Assembly: GCA_963920635.1 (NCBI GenBank)
Contig: OY987299.1
Location: 26,118,901 to 26,182,900 of the forward strand
Direction of reading: 5' to 3'
Source: Pseudeuparius sepicola
Lineage: Eukaryota > Arthropoda > Insecta > Coleoptera > Anthribidae
Length of the DNA stretch: 64,000 nucleotides
Part shown: positions 22,243 to 32,400 of the stretch, in pieces
Position numbering within the stretch: position 1 is the first letter of the stretch
Layout of the letters: each line of letters starts with the position of its first letter
Notes under the pieces: generated by a model
Database searches by the model: none
Told to the model about the DNA's origin: nothing
What the model saw: only the letters and a program-made list of their open reading frames with translations
Program-made: the position numbers and the translations under genes

Positions 22243-22410
22243 ATGCCGTGGACGTGTTACGTTCCCAACTGCAAGGGAAACTACAAGGGCGGTCTTAGAG
22301 TATCCGCTTTTTTCTTCCCTAAAGACCCAATTTTAAAGGAAAAGTGAGTTAAGGCCATCAAAAGAGATTTTGTTCCTACAGTCTTCCAGGGTAAAAGTGG
22401 TTTTGGTTTG
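22243..22410 (+). pseudogene. THAP-domain ORF with premature stop
   Basis: From ATG the frame reads MPWTCYVPNCKGNYKGG, then FFFPKDP, then KEK, a stop, and VKAIKRDFVPT. This is the start of a THAP zinc finger: C-x4-C at the N terminus, FP, and the (W)-x3-I-x-R block. The invariant tryptophan position is TGA at 22345-22347. The GTGAGT there could be read as a splice donor, but the domain continues beyond it in the same frame, so a nonsense mutation is more likely. The zinc-ligand C-x2-H half is not visible. Its setting in repeats suggests a P-element-like or other THAP-bearing transposon remnant. Confidence 0.6.
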
Positions 22411-23380
22411 GACTGTTTGGAGAGTTTTATACCTAACTATTTTACATGATTAAACGTAACCACCTTAAAATCAAGAAGTTTTATGGTTTTATTCATTCGA
22501 ATTTAGTTGTATCTAGGCACGCAAATAAGAAATAATTGGCATTTAAGAAAATTTTACCGGTAGATATCCAAAAGCCCTTGAAAATGTGACTCTCGTAGAT
22601 TATTATATATATATATATTATTATCCGTATTGTAAAACCATGAGCTATATGTGGAAACAATCATTTTAAAGTGTTTTTTTTACCAAATTTACCAAGTTGG
22701 CATCTTGAAATTTGAATTTGGCGCTTTAGGCCCACCTCCCTTGGATGACTCATCGCTTTCAGCTGCCGGGCCTTGTCCGAGGCCAACGATAAAGACAGGC
22801 CACGGCGCTAACGCATAATCGCGTACTCACGTGACCAACTTAGTCCTATATAATGAAAGGCATTTTTGGAGATAAGTAAAAAAAATATATCGTAACAATT
22901 TGGCAAGTTTTCTTTCATCTATTACATTATTGGTTTTGTGCATCCAAGCTTTCTCTAATTGTTTTTTCAAAATTTTCAACCTGCCTCAGCTGTTTTAGGC
23001 TGAGAGTTAAACGGCACTGCATTCACAATATTTTGGCACATTCTCAAAAATTGTTGGGACCTCACCTTCCTTTAGCTTAGGTGATATTCTCTATAGGTAT
23101 TTTCCTCCCACAACACATTTGTCCACTTTAATTATTGTTTCACTTTCTTGAAAATGTGTTAGCCACACATACTTAAGGTTTTTTAGAAATTAAATCTCAG
23201 TTGGGATTTGACGAATCCATTTTTGGCGGAAATTTTCATCCGGAGGCAAAACAAATGTTTGTTATGGAGACACTTTCTTCCTAGCTTTTGTAATATGTAT
23301 AAATATAATATAAACAGACCCAATATTTGGTATTTAGGTTATTTTTTACGAAATAAAAATGAAAACTAACCTTAGTAGGT
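22411..23380. other. Non-coding interval inside the repeat cluster
   Basis: Apart from the inverted-repeat arm near 22768-22840 and a short (TA)n run near 22600, nothing recognisable is present. Confidence 0.35.
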
Positions 23381-23900
23381 ATACTGTAAATATATAATGA
23401 CGAGCTCTCAGTTGATCGGCAGCGTGAAAGACCGAATAGAAACCATATCAGGGCGTGGGTCGACAACGAAAATCCTCGAATACGTTTCAACACTGATTTA
23501 TTTCGCACAAGATGAATGGTGAATACAATAAATACACAAACCCGAACGTGGTCAACGGGAACGGCTTCCAGCCACCCGGACCGTCTGAACTGGCGGATCT
23601 CCCGTAAGCAGTTCACCCCTCTGTGTCTCAGGCTCCACTGTCCAATACTAATACTGTCCCATGTCCATAATAGTCCATTCCGGGTTCCCTATTCTGTGGT
23701 TCGGGGGAGAATTCCCCTTACAGCGCTCACGCGTCGCGTCGGTGCGAGCGGCACCAATACTCTTGGACGGCACGACTCCCACCCAGACACCCAGAGGCCA
23801 TAATAACACCTGGGCGGTTCCCCTCCGCCAGGACACACGCGCACTAGACACAAACTTGTTTCTAAAATATAAACTGAGACGTTTAAAAACACTTTAAACA
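23381..23900 (-). other. GC-rich block, possible solo-LTR-like sequence
   Basis: On the minus strand a GC-rich stretch is followed by TTCATCTTGTGCGAAATAAATC and a further 60 bp, similar in layout to an LTR R region with a poly(A) signal. I could not define TG..CA ends, a target duplication or a primer-binding site. Long frames through it show no protein similarity. Confidence 0.25.
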
Positions 23901-24300
23901 TTGAAAACTTTTCAAAACCCAAGCTGCCGCTTTCAGTTATGTGACAAATGACATGTAACGTCTGACTAAGATGGTCACGTGATTTTTGTGCGCCAGGGCC
24001 TGTCTTTATAGTAGGCCTTGGCCTTGTCATTGTGACGGTGCCGCCTAGGCTCATACTCGCGAAGCATCTCGCAAGGGCGACTTTTCGCGACGCGAAACCT
24101 AAATCCCAGGACCTAGACTTCCCACAAAGTCGTCGTAGACTTTCTGAATATATTCCTTGAACCGTGTAGCGCGAGCGTTTAACCCCAGAAAAAAAAGACG
24201 AATAAACCACGTGCCTATCGAAAAGTCAATCTGGCGAGAATTCGAAGTTCTGGGATTTAGAACTCGCGGTAGATACGTGTGGCGTAGCGCACTCATTTAA

Positions 24301-25861
24301 ACACGGGACAAAAAAGTAATTCTATTTTTTCCAGGCAAACAATTAAGTTAATGAAAAAATATAAAGAGTAAAAAAAGTTTCTAAATTAATCGGACTACAG
24401 AAGATGCGTTATTTTTAAATAAACTAACTTACAAAAAAAATCTATAAAAAAAGACGAATAGGTGTTTCGGGGGTTTCCAGATATGCTTAGGGCGCAAAAA
24501 AGTAAACGTGGTAACGTGTCCCAAAAGCATAAAAACTTGTGAAAGGATTTTATTGCTGTAAAAAATAACGCCATGGTAAATTAATTAACAAAAAAAAAAT
24601 GACCCAAAACAAGTGGCCCAAATTTTTAATTATAATTATAATAATAATAATAATTTCGCTTATTTGCAAGCGAGCGTCATTTGTTTTTAATTTCATATCA
24701 CCCTAGATTCATTCAACGAATTTGAATTATTCACTTTCTCAAAGTTTGGCACCACATAGAAAAGTGACGATTGGATTTTTTTTCACCATAACTATTTTGA
24801 GGGATGCTAAATAATCCCACGTTATCATTTTTTTCCAGTAAAAATTGCCTAATATAGTTTTTTAAAAACGCACCCCCTTCAAAAAATGCACTTGGACACA
24901 AAAAATTCCGTTCAATTCTCGTAGCCTACTTTAATTTTTAGGGGTGTTAACACACAAAACCTATACAGTGTCCGACCCACTCTGTATATCGGACACTGTA
25001 CAAACACTGTGTTAATTAGTATTACGTCATACGTGCGGTCACAGGAAAACGTGTTTGCCAAATATATTTTAGTAAGTACCTACATAATATATTAATACAT
25101 ACGGATGACCGACCTTGTAAATCCGGAAATAGGTTACTGAATAAAATCTGGTAGCCAACCAATTCGTAACTTTTTTTCACTCGATTTTGAGATCGATGAT
25201 TTAAACAAAACACATCTATAACTATATATTAATATTGATAAATTGCCCTTGGCCTTAGGATTCGCTAGGTAGTATAAATAAATGTCTTGAATTGTGTAAT
25301 CCAGCCCAACAGTTTTTTCCTTTCTGATAACAGGCAGGTTATCATTAAGAGCATAGTTCATTTCTACTTGTTTTCATCTAACAACAAAATGAACAGTTAA
25401 TATAAACAAACCCATCTCGAAGAGAATGATAGTAAGAAACCGGGTGTGTTGCAGTATAAACATTTATAAATTACAACACAATCAATCTGCAATATTTCAA
25501 TTGACAACTAATTAATCCAAGACCACTATTGTGAGTACCTTACAATATTGTTAATTGCAAAATTCTAGAAATTGTCTCTTCTCGACCTACTTAGGTTCCC
25601 TCGATCCCAATTTTAAAATATTTTAGATTTGAGACCTGATTTCCTTTTTATTAGATTATTATTATAGCTACCTACATCAAGATCGGATGATAGATCGATA
25701 GATTGAAGATATTTGATATTATCACAAAAAATATTTAGAAGGCTTGAATGTTTTTTGGATTTCTATTTCTGAGCATTATTTTCCTCAACAACAGCATTGT
25801 TTACCAAACTCTTAAATCCAGAACTTTTAAAAATGGTGCATTTAACATGTTATCTGTGATT
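24301..25861. other. AT-rich non-coding DNA
   Basis: No gene is recognised. Around 24880-25010 there is a scrap similar to the end of foldback family A/B/C (AGCCTACTTTAATTTTTAGG, GTGTTAACA) plus a short GTCCGA / TCGGACACTGTA repeat. Confidence 0.35.
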
Positions 25862-26020
25862 AGTGGCGTAACCAGAATGTAAAATGGGGGATGGGGGCTG
25901 AGTTATTTCCAAAATGAAAAAATGATCTGAGGTCGATATGTGACGATAATTATGTCAAAATAAAAATCGAACGGCAGATCTTTGGGGGGGGGGTATAGCC
26001 CCCCCCCCAGTTACGCCACT
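25862..26020. mobile_element. Short TIR element, AGTGGCGTAACC ends
   Basis: AGTGGCGTAACCAG on the left and CAGTTACGCCACT on the right are inverted over 159 bp, with G/C homopolymer runs just inside. CAGTGGCGTA-like ends are typical of insect hAT-derived MITEs, but no clean 8-bp target duplication is visible. Confidence 0.5.
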
Positions 26021-26255
26021 GTTGATTTACCTAATCGTATAATACTTAACTTACTTTAATCCCCCTCCCCCTTCTTGAAATGGTATCGAGGTATCGATCA
26101 AATTCCGATTTTAAAAATGATTTTCAAAATGTTTTTATCTTGTTAGATGATCGGGATAACAATAAGTCGACAATATGTTTACCTATTTTATGAGAATTCT
26201 TTATTAGTATTAATCCAGATATTGATATAATCGGTCAACACGCCTTGGCCTTATT

Positions 26256-26386
26256 TCAGTGCAGTCATCTTACTTGCGCGGAGCAATTTTTTGTGTTGCC
26301 ACTGTCAGAAGTTGTTCAATGTATTATATATAATTATATAAAAAAGCCATATTATTAATTTATTCTAATGTAATATTTTCTTTCAG
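26256..26386 (+). promoter_or_regulatory. Candidate start region and 5' UTR intron of the ABCC gene
   Basis: TCAGT at 26256, an arthropod initiator match, is followed by about 60 bp of leader. A possible donor GTATTA lies at 26321 and a strong acceptor TTTTCTTTCAG ends at 26386. The coding ATG follows 52 bp later. Neither transcription start nor splicing is proven. Confidence 0.3.
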
Positions 26387-26438
26387 ATATTTCTGCATGA
26401 AGCAGGGGTTTTTTTGCAGTAGAGGGTGAACAAGGTAA

Positions 26439-29400
26439 ATGGACGCTGGTCTGAAAAAAGAGAAAAAGCCAAATCCTAGAGAAAATGCATTCCCATTGTC
26501 AGCAGCTACTTTCTTGTAAGTATAAAATGCTAATTGTCTTCATTTACTGTAAAATATTTTATACAGGTTGTCACAGTTTTTGAAACAACTGCAGAAAATT
26601 TAATATCAATCGAAAAAGTTCGTGTGCATATAAATATGGGTCCGGAAATGCTTAATAGAAAAGATAAAGTTAAAGTCGATTTATTTAAACGAATTTTTAA
26701 TAATATCTCGGAAACAACAAAGATTTTAATTTAAAATTTGGGATACAACGTGCGAATATAAAGTGAAATAAGAAATGAAGCTACAGACATTTCATTGCAT
26801 TCACCAGTGGCGTACGGGAAGCTTTGATACGCCACTTTTTAACAATAATTTCTACGCTCATGCTCTTTTCGTTGAACCGACAGCATTTTTGAATTGTCAA
26901 TTAATTTCTTCATTAAAAATGAATCTTGTTTTCTAGTACAGTAAAACTTACACAAAATTAGGCCAAACCCAAACATCAAAAAAAAAGTCCTTTCTAGCGC
27001 GAAATAGTTCCATACCCTCCTAAGAGTTAGTACTAAAAAGTTACACCACCACCAGCGTCGGGTTTCGGGGGGAGGGGGTGAAAAGGGCAGGAAATTCTTA
27101 TTTTTCACAGTTTTCCGTGAATATCTAGTAAACTATGAGGTTTAGCGCAAACGTCATCCTATACGCAAATGATATACATTAAATTCCGAACAAGAATTTT
27201 GTTATATACAGAACTATGGTAAAGTGGACGGTTTCCATGATATGGAGCGGTAAAGATTTCTTTGTTTTTATTTCACGTAGTTTTTGTTGAAAAAACTTAA
27301 AATGATTACAGTATAAATTAGTAACTGAATAATGTATGTAGAATATATATAGATATATCTATGCATATATAGATACATATTACACCCATAGATTGTTATT
27401 TTTTGTCACAACATAACCTCATAAGTATATGACTGTACCTAAATATTTCCAATACAAGTTAGTAGCCTTAGTTAATTTGTACTTACTTTTTGCCCTCATT
27501 CATTATAGCGTTCTGATTTCCATTCGTTCTTTTATGTCAAATCATTCCCATATCTAATTTGTCCCTAGCTTGTAAAAATGAGAAAATCATGAATAGGAAG
27601 CTCATGTGAAAAACAATAAAATATATATTAAACAATCCTCATCGTATGCTTCTGCAGAGATGGATGCGTCCAAAACTGCGAGTGTCGAAGAAGTGGTCTC
27701 AATCGTTCAAGTATGTGCAGCAATTGCGTAGGACTTGCATGTCTCAATAGAGATACTGTAATCATCGACGACGATTTAAATGATGATTCTCAAGTGGACG
27801 AAGAACACGAAGATTTGTTTCCTCTCACCAGCCCGAGTGAACTATTTGGTGCTGACTGATAACGCAATTAATGATTCACCTAAAACTTATAACCTTTTGT
27901 ATCATTTTGATTTCCCTCCCATTTTTTCAATATAGATTGTTTTATTTTCTTGTTTTTCACATGAACTTCCTATTCATGACTTTCTCATTTTTACAAGCTA
28001 AGGACAAATTAGATATGGGAATGATTTGACATAAAAGAACGAAGGGAAATCAGAACGCTATAATTAATGAGGGCAAAAAGTGAGTACAAATTAACTAAGG
28101 CTACTAACTTGTATTGGACATATTTACAGTCATATACTTATGAGGTTATGTTGTGACAAAAAATAACAATCTATGGGTGTAATATGTATCTATGGGTGTA
28201 ACTTTGATAAGTACAGAAATTTTAAGGGCAGGTCGGGAAAAATGCACTTGTTACGCCTATGCAATTAAAATTTTTCTAAAGTGCATATTAACGTCAGAAA
28301 TATTTTTTTTTAAAACGCTATTAAAACCCCTTTTTCCGACGCTACGGCCATGGGTCCTTGACCTTGCCGGGACCAGCTGGAACTGAGGCCGGTTCCGCCG
28401 GATCCCCCCCAATTCCGCCGTGCAGCGTTGTCAGACGTATAGCTCTTTCACAGTATTTCAGGAATAGTCTTTCAACTAGTTTTTGAACAAATCTTTAATG
28501 GTTTTTTTAGCGAATAGCATGCAAAAAAACTACCTTTCGGATGCCTGGATGATTTTCCTTGCGGGTGTCGTACTCCTTTCTTATGTTATCCAAAAATCCT
28601 CTCGAAAATCACAAGAAGCACTAGGTAACTGGTTGCCAGGCGAATCGCTTTTTCCGAGGCTTTTTCGCAGTATTTGAAGAATATTGACGCAACCATGTAT
28701 CATTTGGTGTATGTGGAGATTAAATAAATAAATAAATAATTTTTGGACAACTCCTTAAAGGTTCTTTTAGCGAATAGCTCGACGAATAGCATGAAAAAGC
28801 CTACCTTTGAGATGCATCGATTATTTTTACTATTTTCTTGTGTTTAGATACTATCCAAAAATCTTCACAAAATCACATAAAGCACTAAGTACCTACCTAA
28901 CTAGTGGCACTGTTTTTATACGATGGTCGCGAAGGTATAACACTTCGTAGTCTCTTTTTACGGAAATACGAACAAAACACTTGTTTTTTTTTTCACTGCA
29001 CACTTAAAGCGGCGCGATGCCAAATATTAGGGACGTCTCGGTTTCCCTCAGCTGATTTATTCCAACGGGGACTCGACTAGGTGGATTGTACAATTAGATC
29101 CATACCGTATGCGTCTAATAAAACCCGAATTTTCGCGAACCCTTGAAGCTGCTTCTTTTATCCTCGCGCGTAATTGGGGTACCTAGTAGGAACCTATCTA
29201 GCACTGTTTTCATACGAAGGCCGCGAACGTTTAACACTGCATTTCTTAACGGAAATATGAAAAATCACTTGTTATTTCACTGCAAATTCGTAGCGGCAAT
29301 TGCAACAGGTTTGGACATCACTGCTGGTCCAAAAAAATTGCGAACGGATCTGGAAAAATGTACAGAAGCAGGTTCAGTTCCGACGACAGTTCGTAAAACA

Positions 29401-32400
29401 AAGCAAAGTAACGGAACAATATCGGTTAGCGAGACGCGACGTTTGCATACGCGTCCACGTTTTGGAAACAGAATTGTTATACCACAGAATAGCCACACGT
29501 AAGGCATTCTGTATAATAATAAATTGCTTGTTGAAGCTGGCGCTCCCAAAAATTACAGGCGGACGCGGATCGATATCAATCAGCTGTTAAATCCCAAAAT
29601 CGGACGGACGATCTTCGACTAGCGCGTCGGCTACGGCGCGGCGGTACGGTGACGGAGACGGCGTACGTGCGCACAAGCTTTCCCCCATACCATTCAATAC
29701 CACTATTCGGTGTTGCCGTTTATGCCGACATGTCCCCAAACTGGCTTAAAGTCCCTTAAATCCGATTTTTGATTTTCGCGGATTTGGGATTTATACGGGG
29801 TTTCATTCGTTATAAGTTAATCTACTATCTCGTATAATTATTACGCACAAAAACGGGTAAATCCATGTAAAAATCCACTACACAATTAAATTTATACGGA
29901 ATTAAATTACTAAATCAGGTAAATTTTCAGCACACTTGGCAACATAGTAGCGCCGCCCCGAGAGAAGTAGGGGCCGCGAGCCGCGATTGGCTAATATCGC
30001 GCACTAGTTATGAGTAGTGGGGATCACCTGTAGTGTCGATGTCAAGTGGCGCCCCGCGCTTGCGCTCCTCGCCCAGCTGTAATTTAGTAGGTCGGCCGGG
30101 CCGCGCGGCGTGGAAATGGAGCAAAATCGAGTGAATCAGTGCCAGTGAATTCATTCGTAATTGTAATTATTGCGCGATTCGGCGCGGCGTCGTTTTTGTG
30201 TGAAGTTGGCGTCGGACGCCAGCGCCCGACGCCAACGTCATATGCCCGCGCCTGGCGAATCTCGGCGAAGGAATGTCGGGCAGTAGTCAAGGGCACGCAG
30301 AAGCTTAAATTCACCAGGAGGAGTCGCCGTTTTTCGGTTTTTGGAGACATTACGCGACATTTCGCCACCAAGTTTTTACGAAAAGTAAGAGGAATGGTAA
30401 GGAATTAACTTGAGAGAGTTCCGAAACGGCAAAGGGTTAAAAAATGCGGAAATGATAAGCACGCCAATTTGACAGTCTTCCCCAACTATTTTCGGAACCG
30501 AATAATTTTTTATTTACAACCATGTATGTAATATCGACATTTCTGACTTTTTAGAAGTTTGAAAGTGTCAATTTTTTGACTTTTACTTCCCGCCCTCCCG
30601 CCCGGGTGGAAAGTTTACTTTATCTCGAGACACCTCGGTGTGTAATATACTATTAAAAGTAGACAATAGACAGGACAACAACCCTGAGGGGGTTTAAAAG
30701 TGGCGCACCATCAGGCAAGGGTAGAAAAATATTAAAAACGATGAACAAATCGGGGCCGCGCGTTAAATTCACATCAAATGACAGTCTTCCCCCACTTTTT
30801 TCGGAAACGAATAATTTTTTAAAAGTAGATAATACATAGGACCACAACCCTGAGGGGGTTTAAAGGTGGCGCACTATCGGGCAAGGGTTGAAAAATATTA
30901 AAAACTATGAACAAATCGAAGCCGCGCGTTAAATTCACGTCAAATTACAGTCTTCCCCCACTTTTTTAAAGATGATAGGGCTACAGGCGAACACTCGCTA
31001 AAAAAAAGTAACGCGCCGCTGCTCTACGCTCTACCCTATGGGTGGTTGTGGAAATTTGCAATTTTTACAGATAATTTGTATTTTAAAACAAATACTTTAT
31101 TCAGTTGATTGCCGATCAGAAATTTATTATCCCAAGGTGTCCCAAGAGATGGCTAATTATTAGTATAAAAAAATTGCGGCCTGAAAATCAGTTGTAAAAT
31201 AGGTAGGTAGGTAGATACCTACTCCACAAAAGACTTGTCAAAAAATTATGAGTGTGAAATCAGCAATGAGTTTTCTAGCAATGACTTCTCCGAGCGGCGC
31301 TCGGATACATTTCTGCTGCCTAGGGACTTAAAATAACAGTAAAGTGATAAAAACTGACGTGTTTGTTAAATTATTGTGTGCGCCTGTGAAGAAAGCAATA
31401 AACAGTTCGTCACAGCAACCGACATCATAAAAAAACGTGGATACCTACCAGCAGTAATTTTCAAAGGTACCTAGGTACCTAATTCTGCAAGCAGATTTAT
31501 TCCACTCTGACATGCGGCAACGTCGCGGTATTCCCCTTCCTAATCTAACGTTATTCCCCTCCATCTCCTAGGGAGAGGTTAGACCTCCCCTCTAAGCGCT
31601 TCTAGTGACGATCCAGCGGCGTGCATTGAGCACGGATAAAGATTGATTTGCCCCATTTTCTAAACATCGATTAAAAAATTTTTTTTTCATTTTTCGGTTT
31701 TATGAACGTCCCCGATTACGTGGTTAAAATTTCTGTACCTATCAAAGATACACCCTGTATATGCATAGATATATCTATATATATTCTTCATACATTATTC
31801 AGTTACTAATTTATACTGTAATCATTTTAAGTTTTTTCAACAAAAACTACGTGAAATAAAAACAAAGAAATCTTTACCCCTCCATATCATGGAAACCGTT
31901 CACTTTACCATAATTCTGTATATAACAATTCTTGTTCGGAATTTAATGTATATCATTTGCGTATAGGATGACGTTTGCGCTAAACCTCATAGTTTACTAG
32001 ATATTCACGCAAAACTGCGAAAAATAAGAATTTCCTGCCCTTTTCACCCCCTCCCCCCGAAACCCGACGTTGGTGATGGTGTAACTTTTTAGTACTAACT
32101 CTTAGGAGGAGAACTTTTTTTTTGATGTTTGGGTTTTGGCCCAATTTTACTGTACTATTCCCTAAAACTACGTATTTTGAGCAAACAAAACAAACTTCGT
32201 GAATAGGTTCAACTCTGAATTTAGAAACATAATTATTGTACGTTTTGTGGCCTATACGTTTATAATCACTTTTTTACACTTTATAATTACATTCGAATAT
32301 TTTTTTAAAAAACGCAATTAAGACAGACTTTAGTGCGGCTCCAATACAGTTGTAAAAGATATCGGGAAGCGCCGCCGACTTTACTTTGAGTGTGCGCTCC

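Larger units (their letters stand above)
21792..24300. repeat. GC-rich repeat cluster, direct and inverted copies
   Basis: A block starting GAAGCATC-CGCAAGG-CGACTTTTCGC and running through CCTAAATCCCAGGACCTA occurs at 21792 and again, direct, at 24061. An inverted scrap (CTGGGATTTAG) follows near 24250. Inverted pairs also link 22768-22840 with 23970-24020 (ACGTGACCA..CTTAGTC against GACTAAGATGGTCACGTG) and 21907-21950 with about 24010-24050. The cluster encloses a broken THAP ORF and a GC-rich block. It looks like a mosaic of decayed DNA elements. Confidence 0.6.
26939..32152. mobile_element. 5.2-kb long-TIR element in ABCC intron 1
   Basis: Ends CAGTAAAA and TTTTACTG are flanked by TA. The inverted arms are about 440 bp: 26939-27369 plus 28193-28235 on the left (split by a nested hairpin element) and about 31715-32152 on the right. 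They share blocks such as AAACCCAAACATCAAAAAAA, CCTCCTAAGAGTTAGTACTA and AATGATATACATTAAATTCC, as complements. Between the arms lie diverged direct repeats, a CpG-rich block and a 166-bp tandem repeat, but no recognised transposase. TA duplication suggests Tc1/mariner-type mobilisation, and the cargo may be captured DNA. Confidence 0.75.

Noticed and set aside
23381..23900. Solo LTR of a retrotransposon
   Set aside because: AATAAA and GC content fit, but no TG/CA ends, target duplication or primer-binding site could be found. Left as a low-confidence note.
23648..24210. Overlapping frames on both strands in the GC-rich block
   Set aside because: High G+C lowers stop frequency; several frames are open at once and none shows a domain.
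25134..25361. 75-codon minus-strand frame
   Set aside because: It reads protein-like in places but matches no family I know and lacks gene context.
29143..29590. Three overlapping frames of 90-119 codons
   Set aside because: They overlap diverged direct repeats, lie on both strands and show no recognisable motif.
30084..30408. Overlapping frames in the CpG-rich block of ABCC intron 1
   Set aside because: Open on both strands through compositional effect, and the plus frame starts only at GTG. Kept as a regulatory candidate, not a gene.
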